A stretch of DNA of 21,938 nt from Treponema sp. GTDB taxonomy: Bacteria > Spirochaetota > Spirochaetia > Treponematales > Breznakiellaceae. Below the pieces are notes generated by a model. That model did no database searches. It saw nothing but the letters and a program-made list of their open reading frames with translations, and had not been told where the DNA came from. Of the stretch, positions 1 through 8,088 are shown in pieces; positions within the stretch are counted from its first letter, which is position 1; every line of letters begins with the position of its first letter. The stretch covers positions 1 through 21,938 of the forward strand of contig JAISYA010000195.1 in the NCBI GenBank assembly GCA_031270205.1, written 5' to 3'. The translations under genes and the position numbers were made by a program.

Positions 1-7
1 AAAAAAC

Positions 8-40
8 GCGGTTTTGCAAGGCTTTAGCCTGAAAAACCGC
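8..40. repeat. hairpin forming the outer arm of dispersed repeat copy 1
   Basis: The arms GCGGTTTT and AAAACCGC (8 bp) enclose a second stem, AGGCT/AGCCT, around a 2-base loop. The whole segment recurs, degenerate and in reverse orientation, at about 6617-6652 beside repeat copy 2. It therefore seems to belong to a composite element of roughly 110 bp rather than being an independent terminator. Confidence 0.55.
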
Positions 41-42
41 AA

Positions 43-117
43 GAGCCTGGTCCAAAACCGTGCCCCCGGCTATGCCGGGAACGTGAGCGCACAGTCAATT
101 AGTTTTGGAACAGGCTC
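43..117 (+). repeat. dispersed palindromic repeat, copy 1
   Basis: Imperfect inverted termini (GAGCCTGGTCCAAAACC on the left, GTTTTGGAACAGGCTC on the right) surround an inner hairpin CCCGGC-TAT-GCCGGG at about 65-79. Closely related copies lie at 6534-6608 (opposite orientation) and 16612-16678 (same orientation). All three are intergenic. The form is that of a REP or MITE-like palindromic element with no coding capacity. It lies immediately upstream of the first URO-D-family gene. Confidence 0.8.
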
Positions 118-146
118 AATTGAAAGTCTTCAAACAAGGAGAGGCC

Positions 147-1382
147 ATGTCATCACGGGATTATGTATTGCAGAGCGTGAACCACCGGCAGCCGGAAAAA
201 CTGCCCCTCGACCTGGGAGGGACTCCAAGTTCCGGCATTTCGGCGATGGGCTATAACAGGCTCAAACACGCGCTGGGTATCAATGACCGGAACACCAAAA
301 TTTACGATGTGGTCCAGCAGGTGGCCCAGCCGGAATTGAACGTGCTTGACGCGCTCAAGGTGGACGTGCTTTGCGTCGGGCGTACTTTTAACGACAGGCC
401 GGAAGACTGGTACGATATTACCTTGAGTGACGGTACCCTTGCCCAGTACCCGGCGTGGTTCAGGCCCGCGCCCGCCGAAAACGGCGCTATGGCGGCCTAT
501 GACGAAGAGGGCATGATCGCCAAAATGCCGAAAGGGACCACGGGTTTTGATCAGATGGTCTTTCCGTATCTGGACGGCTACCCGGACGACTATCGGGACC
601 TCCCCGCCGCGATGAACAAGGTGCACTGGCAGAAGCTGGCCCACAGTCCCTGGGATAACGCCGCCATGCCGGATTTCTGGGGGGAGCTGCGCCGCCGGGC
701 GCTCAAGCTCCGTGAACAGAGCGGCCGCGCCCTTATCATCACCTGCGGCTGCAATCTCTTTGAATGGGGCACGTTTCTGCGGCGTATGGACAACTTCCTT
801 ATGGACATTTACGCCGAGCCGGAAGAAGTTGAGCGGCTGCTGGACGCGTTGATGGCGATTCACCTCTCCTCGCTTGAAAAGGTCTGCGCCGCGGTGGGCG
901 ACGTGGTTGACATACTGCGTTTCGGCGACGATCTGGGAATGGGCACGGGGATGTTTATGTCCCGTGAAAAATATCAGACACTTTTCAAACCCCGCCACAC
1001 AAAACTCTGCGAATATGTCCACAGGCACAGCGGGATGAAAACTTTTCTCCACACCTGCGGTTCAATCTTTCCCATTATAGGCGATCTTGCCGAGGCGGGC
1101 TACGATATCATCAACCCGGTGCAGATATCGGCGAAAGACATGGATCCGGAAGCCCTCAAGCGGGAGTACGGCAGGGACGTGTGCTTCTGGGGCGGGGGCT
1201 GCAATACCCAGCAGGTCCTTAACCGGGCAAAGCCGGACGAGGTCTACACGCATACCCGCCGGATGATCGACATTTTTTTTAGGGACGGCGGTTTTGTTTT
1301 TAATACGGTCCACAATATTCTCCATGACGTTCCCGCGGAGAACATGATGGCGATGTACAGGGCGGTAGAGGCGTACAAATAA
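147..1382 (+). CDS. URO-D-family protein (methylcobamide methyltransferase-like)
   Basis: This is a 411-residue protein of the uroporphyrinogen decarboxylase superfamily (TIM barrel), of the kind found beside sugar and methyl-transfer genes rather than a true HemE. The C-terminal half has FLHTCGS with His302 and Cys304, then WGGGCNTQQVL with Cys352, matching the His-x-Cys...Cys zinc ligands of MtaA-type methyltransferases. FNTVHNILHDVP near the end is a typical family signature. The ATG at 147 is preferred over an upstream ATG at 105 because AAGGAGAGG lies just before it. A dispersed repeat lies directly upstream and the sugar ABC operon starts 176 bases downstream. Family membership is clear. 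The substrate is unknown; demethylation of a methylated sugar is only an inference. Confidence 0.8.
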   Translation: MSSRDYVLQSVNHRQPEKLPLDLGGTPSSGISAMGYNRLKHALGINDRNTKIYDVVQQVAQPELNVLDALKVDVLCVGRTFNDRPEDWYDITLSDGTLAQYPAWFRPAPAENGAMAAYDEEGMIAKMPKGTTGFDQMVFPYLDGYPDDYRDLPAAMNKVHWQKLAHSPWDNAAMPDFWGELRRRALKLREQSGRALIITCGCNLFEWGTFLRRMDNFLMDIYAEPEEVERLLDALMAIHLSSLEKVCAAVGDVVDILRFGDDLGMGTGMFMSREKYQTLFKPRHTKLCEYVHRHSGMKTFLHTCGSIFPIIGDLAEAGYDIINPVQISAKDMDPEALKREYGRDVCFWGGGCNTQQVLNRAKPDEVYTHTRRMIDIFFRDGGFVFNTVHNILHDVPAENMMAMYRAVEAYK

Positions 1383-1499
1383 TAATGCTTCCCATAAAAG
1401 TCATAACCGGCAGCCAAAATGACATCTTTCAAAACCGCGCGGATAGCGATTCCGGCAGCAATAATAGCAATATTTCTGAATTTTTGAGCAAAAAAAGAA

Positions 1500-1528
1500 T
1501 TGCCTAAATGAGGAAATGGGGGTACAAT
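1500..1528 (+). promoter_or_regulatory. predicted sigma-70 promoter of the ABC transporter operon
   Basis: TTGCCT at 1500-1505 and TACAAT at 1523-1528 are separated by exactly 17 bases. Transcription would start around 1535, just before the Shine-Dalgarno AAAGGAG at 1541-1547. The match is 4/6 and 5/6 to consensus. It suggests the importer has its own start rather than depending on the upstream URO-D gene. Confidence 0.5.
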
Positions 1529-1558
1529 ATATTGGACCGGAAAGGAGATCGGTGAAAG

Positions 1559-3085
1559 GTGAGTGAAACTTCGGGCGGAATTTCCGCATTTGCCCTTGAG
1601 ATGAAAAACGTTTCAAAATCGTTCCCCGGTACGCTGGCGGTAAGCGATGTGAGTTTCAACGTGAAGCCGGGCGAGGTTCACGCGCTGGTCGGCGAAAACG
1701 GGGCGGGTAAATCAACCCTGATGAAGATCATGGCCGGTTCCTTTAACGATTATTCAGGCGAGGTGCTGATCCAGGGAAAGCCTATAACGCTGCACAGTCC
1801 GGCGGCGGCCAAGGCCAACGGTATCGGCATGATCTACCAGGAATTGAGCCTTGCGCGGCCCATCTCCATAGCGGAAAATCTGCTTGCGGGGCGGCTCCCC
1901 CAAATAAAAGGAACGCCTTTTATTGACCGGAAGGCCGTTGAGCGGGAGTCAAAGGCGCTTTTGGCGCGGGTGGGCCTCGATCTTGATCCGGGCATGGCCA
2001 TTGCCGAAATCAGCCAGTGCGAGGCACAGCTTGTCGAGATTGCCAAAGTACTGGGCGGAAATCCCGCGGTGCTGGTGATGGACGAACCGACCTCGGCCCT
2101 TTCAAGCGCGGAAGTGGCGCGTCTCTTCGACATTATCAGGCAGCTTAAATCGCAGGGAATCGCCATCGCGTATATCAGCCACCACTTGCAGGAAATTTTT
2201 GAGATAGCCGATACGATTACCATTATGCGGGACGGCAAACACGTCAAAACCTGCCCGGTAAGCGAAGTGACCACCGAAAATGTCGTGGAACTCATGGTCG
2301 GCCGTTCCCTGGGCGAATTCTACTCGAAGAAAGAGGTGGAGATCGGCGAAGAACTTTTCAGGGTGGAAAATCTGAGCCGCTACGGGTTTTTCCATAATAT
2401 CAACTTTAACGTGCGTTCCGGCGAGATACTCGGCGTCTGCGGCCTTGCGGGCGCGGGCCGGACGGAACTTGCCCGCTCGGTTATCGGCATCGATCCGCTG
2501 GACGCGGGGGATGTGTATATCAACCGCGAAAAGGTTAAAATACGGAACATGGGCGACGCGATTGACAAGGGCCTTGTGTACCTGACCGAAAGCCGCAAAA
2601 CGGATGGGCTTGCCCTGCCGCTGACCATCGCCGAGAACAGCCTTGCCGGCATCATCCCCCGGCTTTCGCGCGGGCCGCTGTATTCGGGCCGTAAAAACCG
2701 CGGAAAAGTTTTTGAACTGATAGACGCCCTTTCGATTTATCCGCGCGATACGGAGCGTCCGATACATAACCTCTCAGGCGGCAACCAGCAGAAGGTGCTG
2801 ATGGCAAAGTGGATGGCCGCCGAGCCAAAGGTGATGATCCTTGACGAACCCACCCGCGGCGTCGACATAGGCGCGAAAGAGATAATCCACCGGGCTATTG
2901 CCGCCCTTGCGGCGCGGGGAAACGCGGTTATCCTTTTTACTTCGGATTTACCCGAAATGGTCGGGCTTTGCGACCGCGCGGTGATCATGAGGCAGGGACA
3001 CGTCATCGGCGGCATCGACAGAAAAAATATGAGCGAGCAGTCTTTACTGCTTGCGGCCAACGGCGAGGGGGAATTTGTCGCATGA
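1559..3085 (+). CDS. sugar ABC transporter, double ATP-binding subunit (RbsA/RhaT type)
   Basis: This 508-residue protein has two fused nucleotide-binding domains, as in RbsA, MglA, XylG and rhamnose RhaT, and would drive import at the inner membrane. The first domain has Walker A GENGAGKST (45-53) and Walker B VLVMDEPTSAL. Its signature is unusual: ISQCEAQ in place of the usual LS-x-(G/A)-EQQ. The second domain has the degenerate P-loop GLAGAGRTE typical of this family, then an intact LSGGNQQK signature and ILDEPTRGVD. The start is GTG, set by AAAGGAG about 11 bases upstream; the next in-frame ATG is residue 15. Its stop overlaps the permease start in an ATGA. Family assignment is firm. The exact sugar cannot be read from this subunit. 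Confidence 0.93.
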   Translation: MSETSGGISAFALEMKNVSKSFPGTLAVSDVSFNVKPGEVHALVGENGAGKSTLMKIMAGSFNDYSGEVLIQGKPITLHSPAAAKANGIGMIYQELSLARPISIAENLLAGRLPQIKGTPFIDRKAVERESKALLARVGLDLDPGMAIAEISQCEAQLVEIAKVLGGNPAVLVMDEPTSALSSAEVARLFDIIRQLKSQGIAIAYISHHLQEIFEIADTITIMRDGKHVKTCPVSEVTTENVVELMVGRSLGEFYSKKEVEIGEELFRVENLSRYGFFHNINFNVRSGEILGVCGLAGAGRTELARSVIGIDPLDAGDVYINREKVKIRNMGDAIDKGLVYLTESRKTDGLALPLTIAENSLAGIIPRLSRGPLYSGRKNRGKVFELIDALSIYPRDTERPIHNLSGGNQQKVLMAKWMAAEPKVMILDEPTRGVDIGAKEIIHRAIAALAARGNAVILFTSDLPEMVGLCDRAVIMRQGHVIGGIDRKNMSEQSLLLAANGEGEFVA

Positions 3086-4110
3086 CAAACACGGCTTTGC
3101 GGGCAGAAAAATCAGACGACGATTCCCGGCGGATAAAACAGAATACCTTTGTGGTGGTGGTAAACCGGGTTGGTATCTATGCGGTAATCGGTCTGCTGCT
3201 GATAATGGGCGCAATTGTTGCCCCGGGCAAGTACTTTACGGTCGGGAACATCAGGGCGACCATACAGGCAATATCGCTTCTGGGGATGGTCACCGTCGGT
3301 ATGGCGTTTGTTACCTATTCGGCCAACTACGCGGATATGTCCGCGCCCATGATCATCGCGTTTTCCGGTATGATCTCCGTCGCGACGGTGTGGCTGGGAT
3401 TCTGGCCTGCGGTTATCTGCGGTATTGCCGCGGGTTCCGCCCTTGGCCTGGTGAGTGGAATCATGGTGGGAAAATTCCGCGCCCATCCGATTATCTGGAC
3501 CATGGCGTTTAATTTTGTGATGAGCGGAATTGTACGCTGGATATGGAGCGGTACGCAGATCTACCCCGATGTTGTCGCCAAAAACAACCTTCAGGCGGTC
3601 GAGATGTTTTACGCGATTTCCCGTACTTCTTTTCTGGGCATACCCATTTCCGTAATTGTCATGTTTTTCATGTTTGCAATCGGGCATGTACTCTTGATTT
3701 ATACGCGCTTCGGGAATCAACTGAAAGTGACCGGTTCCAATTACGCGGTGGCAAAACTCTCCGGAATCAATGTGGTGCGCTGCATTGTGCTGGTGTATGT
3801 GTTTAACGCGGTCTGCGCTTCCATAGCGGGCGTTTTCCTCGCGTCACTGTCGAAGACCGGGGCCTACTACACCGGCGACGGCTACGACTTCCGCGCGGTG
3901 ACCAGCGTGCTTTTGGGGGGCATGACCCTGGCCGGCGGGACCGGCAGCATGACCGGGGTTTTCGGCGGGGTTATAACCATCGGGATGCTGAGCAACATCA
4001 TGAATCTGATAGGGATACCCACCTTTAACCAGTGGCTGGTGCAGGGGCTGGTGTTCCTGTTCATTGTCTGGCTCAACACGAATTCCGCCCGGAAGCTGGG
4101 CCGGGGATAG
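3082..4110 (+). CDS. sugar ABC transporter permease 1 (RbsC family)
   Basis: This 342-residue hydrophobic protein has about eight to ten membrane segments and belongs to the BPD_transp_2 (RbsC/XylH/RhaP) family. The cytoplasmic loop that contacts the ATPase is recognisable near residues 278-300 as GGMTLAGGTGSMTGVFGG. The start ATG overlaps the ATPase stop by four bases (ATGA), implying translational coupling. This rules out the longer reading from 2968, which would overlap the ATPase gene widely. It is followed three bases before a GGAGGG by a second permease, so the importer probably works with a permease heterodimer, as in rhamnose (RhaP/RhaQ) and autoinducer-2 type systems. Confidence 0.92.
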   Translation: MTNTALRAEKSDDDSRRIKQNTFVVVVNRVGIYAVIGLLLIMGAIVAPGKYFTVGNIRATIQAISLLGMVTVGMAFVTYSANYADMSAPMIIAFSGMISVATVWLGFWPAVICGIAAGSALGLVSGIMVGKFRAHPIIWTMAFNFVMSGIVRWIWSGTQIYPDVVAKNNLQAVEMFYAISRTSFLGIPISVIVMFFMFAIGHVLLIYTRFGNQLKVTGSNYAVAKLSGINVVRCIVLVYVFNAVCASIAGVFLASLSKTGAYYTGDGYDFRAVTSVLLGGMTLAGGTGSMTGVFGGVITIGMLSNIMNLIGIPTFNQWLVQGLVFLFIVWLNTNSARKLGRG

Positions 4111-4118
4111 GAGGGAAA

Positions 4119-5162
4119 GTGGCAGGCAGGAAGATGTTGGGAAAAGCCGGCCGGGGCGCGGGCAAGGCGATTAACGATTACCGGTTCTACGTCCTTATTG
4201 TGCTGATGATGTTCTTGGGGTTATTTGCCCGGAATTTTTTCTCGGCCTTTAACATGAAGGGCATTTTTGACAGCACGGTGCTGTACGCGATGCTGGGGCT
4301 GGGCTTTACCGTCTGCATGATAGCCGGGCACATGGACCTTTCCGTGGGCGCGATGGCGAACATGGGCGCGGTGCTGGTCATGGGCATGCACACCCTGTCC
4401 GGCCACGGCTGGCTCTTCTCCGTCTGCGTGGCGGCGGCCGCGGGCATCCTGGTGGGGTTCATCAACGGGATACTGGTATGCAAGGCGAAGATACATTCGT
4501 TTATCACTACCCTGGGAATGCAGTTCGTGCTGAGGGGGGCCATGTACATTTACTGCGGGGGCGCGGAAATCGGCGACAAGGGGGATTACGCCTTTGCCGA
4601 TTTCCTCAATATGCGGCTCGGCTTTCTGCCCCTGTCCCCCAAAGTAATATTCGTGCTCGCCTTTGTGATCGGTGTGGCGTTCCTGATGCGGAACACGCGC
4701 TGGGGGCGGAACATCTACCTTATCGGCGGCAACGAGGAGTCCGCGTGGCTCGCGGGGATCAAGCGGGACAGCATTACGGTTTCCGCGTTTACCCTGTCGG
4801 GCTTTAGCTGCGCGATCGGCGGCGCTGTCTTCGCTATATGCCAGAGTTCCGCCCTGCCCAATCTGGGCGAGAAGGGGATTTCCCCCCTGCTTGTGGCGCT
4901 GGCGGCTACGATTATCGGGGGGACCGCCACGACCGGCGGCAAAGGCAGCGTCTGGAACACCTACGCTTCGGTCTATGGCCTTATGGTTATGTCGAATGTG
5001 CTTACCGTGCTTTCCGGCAAGTACGAGGTGCAGATACTCGCCAACGGGCTTGTGCTGGCGGCCTGCGTTGTGTACGAGACCATAACCAATTATTTCAGCG
5101 CGAAGCGGATGGGGCAGCGGGCGCTGCTTCTGGAGGAGCTGGCGAAGAGCGGCGCGGCCTGA
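4119..5162 (+). CDS. sugar ABC transporter permease 2 (RbsC family)
   Basis: This 347-residue membrane protein is homologous in type to the preceding permease but clearly distinct in sequence. A basic N-terminal stretch precedes the first membrane segment (about residues 22-40). The ATPase-coupling loop reads GGTATTGGKGSVWNTY near residue 270. The GTG start at 4119 is chosen because AGGAGG lies at 4109-4114, only four bases away. An ATG at 4134 is an alternative with a poorer ribosome site. A still longer reading from 4032 would overlap permease 1 and is rejected. It would form the transmembrane channel together with permease 1. Confidence 0.9.
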   Translation: MAGRKMLGKAGRGAGKAINDYRFYVLIVLMMFLGLFARNFFSAFNMKGIFDSTVLYAMLGLGFTVCMIAGHMDLSVGAMANMGAVLVMGMHTLSGHGWLFSVCVAAAAGILVGFINGILVCKAKIHSFITTLGMQFVLRGAMYIYCGGAEIGDKGDYAFADFLNMRLGFLPLSPKVIFVLAFVIGVAFLMRNTRWGRNIYLIGGNEESAWLAGIKRDSITVSAFTLSGFSCAIGGAVFAICQSSALPNLGEKGISPLLVALAATIIGGTATTGGKGSVWNTYASVYGLMVMSNVLTVLSGKYEVQILANGLVLAACVVYETITNYFSAKRMGQRALLLEELAKSGAA

Positions 5163-5236
5163 GTTTTGGACGCGCTTTAGTTTGGTATTTGCACCGTATG
5201 GTGTGAAGATATTTTTTAGACTATGGAGGAATTGGT

Positions 5237-6433
5237 ATGAAACGTACACTATTGACGGCGCTTTTGGTATTGCTTCTGAGCGGTTCACTGGTTTTCGCGG
5301 GAGGCGGACGGCAATCCGGCGGAGGCGGCGGTTCGACCGCCGGGAGCGACAACCTGGCAAAGTCGCTTGCCCTGGATATTTCCGGTGTCAAGAGCACGGA
5401 CGGCCAGCCCCTGATGCCGCCCCTTTCGCCGAAACAGGTTCCCGCGCGGCCGGCAAACCCGGACACCCTGCCGGAAGAGGATCCGCTCCACTGGTATGAC
5501 CAGGAATACGCGGGCTGGAACGCCGGCGCAAAGATCAGCCCGGTGAAGTCGCCGGCCAACGGCAGCATCGGCAAGCATGTTATCGTGATTGTGCACGGGG
5601 ACCACCCCTGGACCACCGCCTATATGAAAGGCGCCCGGGATGCCGCCAAGGCGCTGGGAATGACCATCGATCTCTGGTCGCCGAACTGGGACGTTAACGT
5701 GCAGAACCAGATGATAGATCAGGCGATCAACGCCAAACCCGACGCTATCGGGGTTATTCCCATCAACGCGGAATCGGCGGTGCAGCAGTTCCGCAAGATC
5801 AACCAGGCCGGTATCCCCGCCTTTGGGACGAACACCCTTACCACCGCCGAAGCCATGCGCTACATGGTAACCTGGACCGGGCCGGATGACTGGGGGCAGA
5901 TGCGGAAACTGGCCCGCCATCTCGCGGACGCGATGGGGAAGAAAGGCGGCATCGCCTATATTACCCACAACCCCGGCGGTTCTCCCTATTTTGCCCGCAT
6001 GATGGGCCCGCGCACGGAGCTTAAGAGCTACGCGCCCGACATCAAGACCCTGGATTTCCAGAGTCCTGGTTTTGACGCCGCCGCCACCAAGCAGGTAGTG
6101 GCCGACTGGATCACCCGCTTCGGCAGGGACCTCAACGCCATCTTCCTGGCCGACGATTCGGCCCAGGCTATCGGTACGGTTGACGCCCTCAAGGAAGCGG
6201 GCAGGACGGACATCCTCCTGGTGGGCGCCGGCAACTCCAAAGCGGGCATGGACCTGGTCGCCTCCGGCGACCTCTTGGCCATTACCTACCAGACAGCCGA
6301 AGGAGACGGCGCCGCGGCTGTCAAAGCCATGGCGGATTTCTTCAATGGCAAGCCTTTGCCCGAACTGGGTTACCTTGCCCAGGACATTATCACCAAATCC
6401 AATGTAGCGGGCTTCCAGCCCCCGCAATGGTAA
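5237..6433 (+). CDS. periplasmic sugar-binding protein of the ABC importer
   Basis: This 398-residue exported protein has the Peripla_BP_4 (ribose/rhamnose-binding) fold. It carries a signal peptide, MKRTLLTALLVLLLSGSLVF, followed by AGGGRQSGGGGG. There is no lipobox cysteine, so it is not an evident lipoprotein. A poorly conserved linker (about 40-105) precedes the binding core. The core begins HVIVIVHGDHPWTTAYMKGA and includes IGVIPINAESAVQQ and IFLADDSAQAIGTVDALKEAG, both typical of the family. GGAGG stands just before the ATG. The 74-base gap after permease 2 has a tiny CACCGTATGGTG hairpin and no clear promoter, so it is probably cotranscribed. It sets the substrate specificity of the importer; the ligand is unknown. 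Confidence 0.9.
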   Translation: MKRTLLTALLVLLLSGSLVFAGGGRQSGGGGGSTAGSDNLAKSLALDISGVKSTDGQPLMPPLSPKQVPARPANPDTLPEEDPLHWYDQEYAGWNAGAKISPVKSPANGSIGKHVIVIVHGDHPWTTAYMKGARDAAKALGMTIDLWSPNWDVNVQNQMIDQAINAKPDAIGVIPINAESAVQQFRKINQAGIPAFGTNTLTTAEAMRYMVTWTGPDDWGQMRKLARHLADAMGKKGGIAYITHNPGGSPYFARMMGPRTELKSYAPDIKTLDFQSPGFDAAATKQVVADWITRFGRDLNAIFLADDSAQAIGTVDALKEAGRTDILLVGAGNSKAGMDLVASGDLLAITYQTAEGDGAAAVKAMADFFNGKPLPELGYLAQDIITKSNVAGFQPPQW

Positions 6434-6448
6434 TTAAGCGCTAACAAC

Positions 6449-6503
6449 ACGAACTGCACCAACCGGATACGGATTAAAAATTCGCGCGGTTAGTGCGGTT
6501 CGT
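6449..6503. repeat. long hairpin downstream of the ABC operon
   Basis: ACGAACTGCACCAACC (6449-6464) pairs with GGTTAGTGCGGTTCGT (6488-6503), 16 positions with one mismatch and one G-T pair. Outer TTAAGC/GCTTAA arms continue the symmetry after an offset. No T-tract follows, so it may be a transcript 3'-end stabiliser or another repeat rather than an intrinsic terminator. Confidence 0.6.
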
Positions 6504-6533
6504 GCTTAAAGGGGAGATAAACGGGAGACTTCC

Positions 6534-6608
6534 GCTTCTGTCCCAAAACCAATTGACTGAGCGCCAACGTTCCCGGTATGGCCGGGGGCGCGGTTTGGGG
6601 ACAGGCTT
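6534..6608 (-). repeat. dispersed palindromic repeat, copy 2 (inverted)
   Basis: Read on the minus strand, this matches copy 1 closely, including the shared inner block TCCCGG...CCGGGGGC and the AATTGACTG tract. Homology continues past the element into the flanking segment GTGGTTTTTCAGGCT (about 6625-6640), which matches the hairpin at 8-40. The copies at 43-117 and here are therefore inverted repeats of about 110 bp bracketing the URO-D-1 and ABC genes. Confidence 0.8.
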
Positions 6609-6664
6609 GGGCCAAAAGCTCTCGTGGTTTTTCAGGCTTTCAGCCCTGTAAACTTGCGAATTTC

Positions 6665-6703
6665 AAGGCTGTTTTCCCAAAACTGAAGTTTCGGGAAAGC
6701 CTT
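6665..6703 (+). promoter_or_regulatory. hairpin in the leader of the second URO-D-like gene
   Basis: AAGGCT-TTTCCC-AAAAC on the left pairs with GTTT-GGGAAA-GCCTT on the right around a TGAA loop, with small internal bulges. A T-run (TTTTTT) follows about 12 bases later at 6715-6720, and the gene starts at 6739. It could be an attenuator or terminator, or a decayed relative of the CCCAAAA/TTTTGGG elements. Function is not established. Confidence 0.4.
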
Positions 6704-6738
6704 TCCCCTTTGGATTTTTTGTCGGTAAGAGGCTTTAG

Positions 6739-8019
6739 ATGAAAGGACTTGAACAGGATCGGGAGACTGTGCGCGAGTTGGCGCAAAAGGTTGCGGAGAT
6801 CGCCGCGCTGCCGGTACAGGAAGAAAAGAAACGGCTGTGGCGTAAACTTAACGGGCGCAAACCGGAGCGCCCCATGGTGAGCTTCGATCAGGTTTGCTGG
6901 AACGAACTGAATATCGAGGGCAAACTTACCCTGCGCTGCGAAGATCCCGAATGCCGGATGTATGAAGAACGCTTCCGCAAAACCCTTTTTCAGTGGGAAT
7001 ATTTTCCCGCGGACATGGTGGTGGAAGATTATATCCGCGTGGCAAAGGCGATTAGCGGCGCGCCCACAACAGTAAACAATATACCCGGCGCCCTGTTCGG
7101 CATGACAATTCGGGAGCAAACGCTGTCCACCGATACGGCAAACGATGTCGTCAGCCACCGTTATGAGAATCAGTTCAAGACGATTGACGATGTAATGGAA
7201 AAAATACGGATGCCCGTAATCGGATGCGACGCCGCCGAGACAAAGCGCCGTATGGAAAAGGCCCGGTGGCTTTTTGACGGCATTATGCCCCTGCGGGAAG
7301 AAGGCTGGGGTTATGACGCCTATCTTTCATGCTGGGACCCGATTGCCATGTGGATGAGCATAACGGACGTGATATACGGCATCATTGACGAATCGGAGAA
7401 GATGCACGCCCTGATAAACCGGATGGTCGAAGCCTATATGTCCATGCTGGATCAACTGGAGGCCCAAAACCTCATTTATGGTTATCCCCAGGCCCTGATC
7501 CATACCACCGGCGCGTGGACCGACGAACTGCCGGCCCCCGGCTACGGCGAGCGCAATCCGGGAACGAAGGATCTCTGGATGTACGCTATGGCCCAGCCCC
7601 TCACCACGGTATCACCGGCCATGTTTGAAGAGTACGAGATCAACTACCTTATGCCGCTTTTTGAGCGCTTCGGCCTGGTGTATTACGGTTGCTGTGAACC
7701 GCTGGAACTCAAGATGAAGATAGTAAAGCGCATTCCCCATTTACGGAAGGTCTCGGTCAGCCCCTGGGCCAACCGGGAATCATGCGCGGAACAGCTCGGC
7801 GCGGATTATGTGGTTTCAAGCAAGCCCAACCCCGCTTTTTTGGCCGAGGATTCTTTTGACGGAGAACGGGTGCGAAAAGATTTGGAAAAGACCAGGGAGA
7901 TCTGCAAACGGTACGGCTGTCCGGTAGAGTTCATTTTTAAGGATATCAGCACCGTACGGAATGATCCGGGGCGTCTCACCGAAGAAGCGGGAATCGCCAT
8001 GCAGGTGGCAATGGGATAA
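6739..8019 (+). CDS. divergent URO-D/MetE-like TIM-barrel protein
   Basis: This 426-residue protein is of the URO-D/cobalamin-independent methionine synthase superfamily, distantly related to the other two in the locus. After a helical N-terminus come RPMVSFDQVCW and a central IMPLREEGWGYDAYLSCWDP. The C-terminal part has YYGCCEPLELK (Cys318-Cys319-Glu320), where zinc-binding methyltransferases of this fold have their His-x-Cys or Cys ligands, then GADYVVSSKPNPAF. The ATG at 6739 follows AAGAGG at a normal distance. The mutarotase gene is 69 bases downstream. The fold assignment is moderately secure and the reaction is unknown. The paired cysteines plausibly bind a metal, which fits methyl or thiol transfer better than decarboxylation, but this is inference. 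Confidence 0.65.
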   Translation: MKGLEQDRETVRELAQKVAEIAALPVQEEKKRLWRKLNGRKPERPMVSFDQVCWNELNIEGKLTLRCEDPECRMYEERFRKTLFQWEYFPADMVVEDYIRVAKAISGAPTTVNNIPGALFGMTIREQTLSTDTANDVVSHRYENQFKTIDDVMEKIRMPVIGCDAAETKRRMEKARWLFDGIMPLREEGWGYDAYLSCWDPIAMWMSITDVIYGIIDESEKMHALINRMVEAYMSMLDQLEAQNLIYGYPQALIHTTGAWTDELPAPGYGERNPGTKDLWMYAMAQPLTTVSPAMFEEYEINYLMPLFERFGLVYYGCCEPLELKMKIVKRIPHLRKVSVSPWANRESCAEQLGADYVVSSKPNPAFLAEDSFDGERVRKDLEKTREICKRYGCPVEFIFKDISTVRNDPGRLTEEAGIAMQVAMG

Positions 8020-8037
8020 ACAAAAAGTACGTGCGGT

Positions 8038-8061
8038 CCGTCCGCCTGTCGCGGCGGATGG
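8038..8061 (+). promoter_or_regulatory. GC-rich hairpin before the mutarotase gene
   Basis: CCGTCCGCC (8038-8046) pairs with GGCGGATGG (8053-8061), nine pairs including one G-T, around a six-base loop. It is followed by GTAAAAAC rather than a T-tract. It lies 17 bases before the AAGGAG ribosome site of the next gene, so it could tune the processing or translation of the downstream pair. Confidence 0.5.
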
Positions 8062-8088
8062 GTAAAAACAGGATTCCAAGGAGAAAGC

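Noticed and set aside
14..256. Small 80-codon plus-strand frame at the window start
   Set aside because: It runs through the palindromic repeat and into the URO-D gene in another frame, has no ribosome site and an unconvincing composition.
147..1382. True uroporphyrinogen decarboxylase (HemE) for haem synthesis
   Set aside because: The His-x-Cys...Cys pattern, the sugar-transport context and three different paralogues in one locus all argue against HemE, and no other haem gene is present.
4221..5360. Long antisense open frame of 379 codons on the minus strand
   Set aside because: It lies opposite permease 2 and the start of the binding protein, both with clear family motifs. Its translation is rich in Arg, His, Gly and Pro with no recognisable domain, as expected of an antisense frame in GC-rich DNA.
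5285..6427. Antisense open frame of 380 codons opposite the binding-protein gene
   Set aside because: It mirrors the real gene almost exactly and has shadow-like composition, with no ribosome site or family match.
5237..6433. Lipoprotein binding protein
   Set aside because: No cysteine follows the hydrophobic signal region, so there is no lipobox. A cleaved or N-terminally anchored exported protein is more likely.
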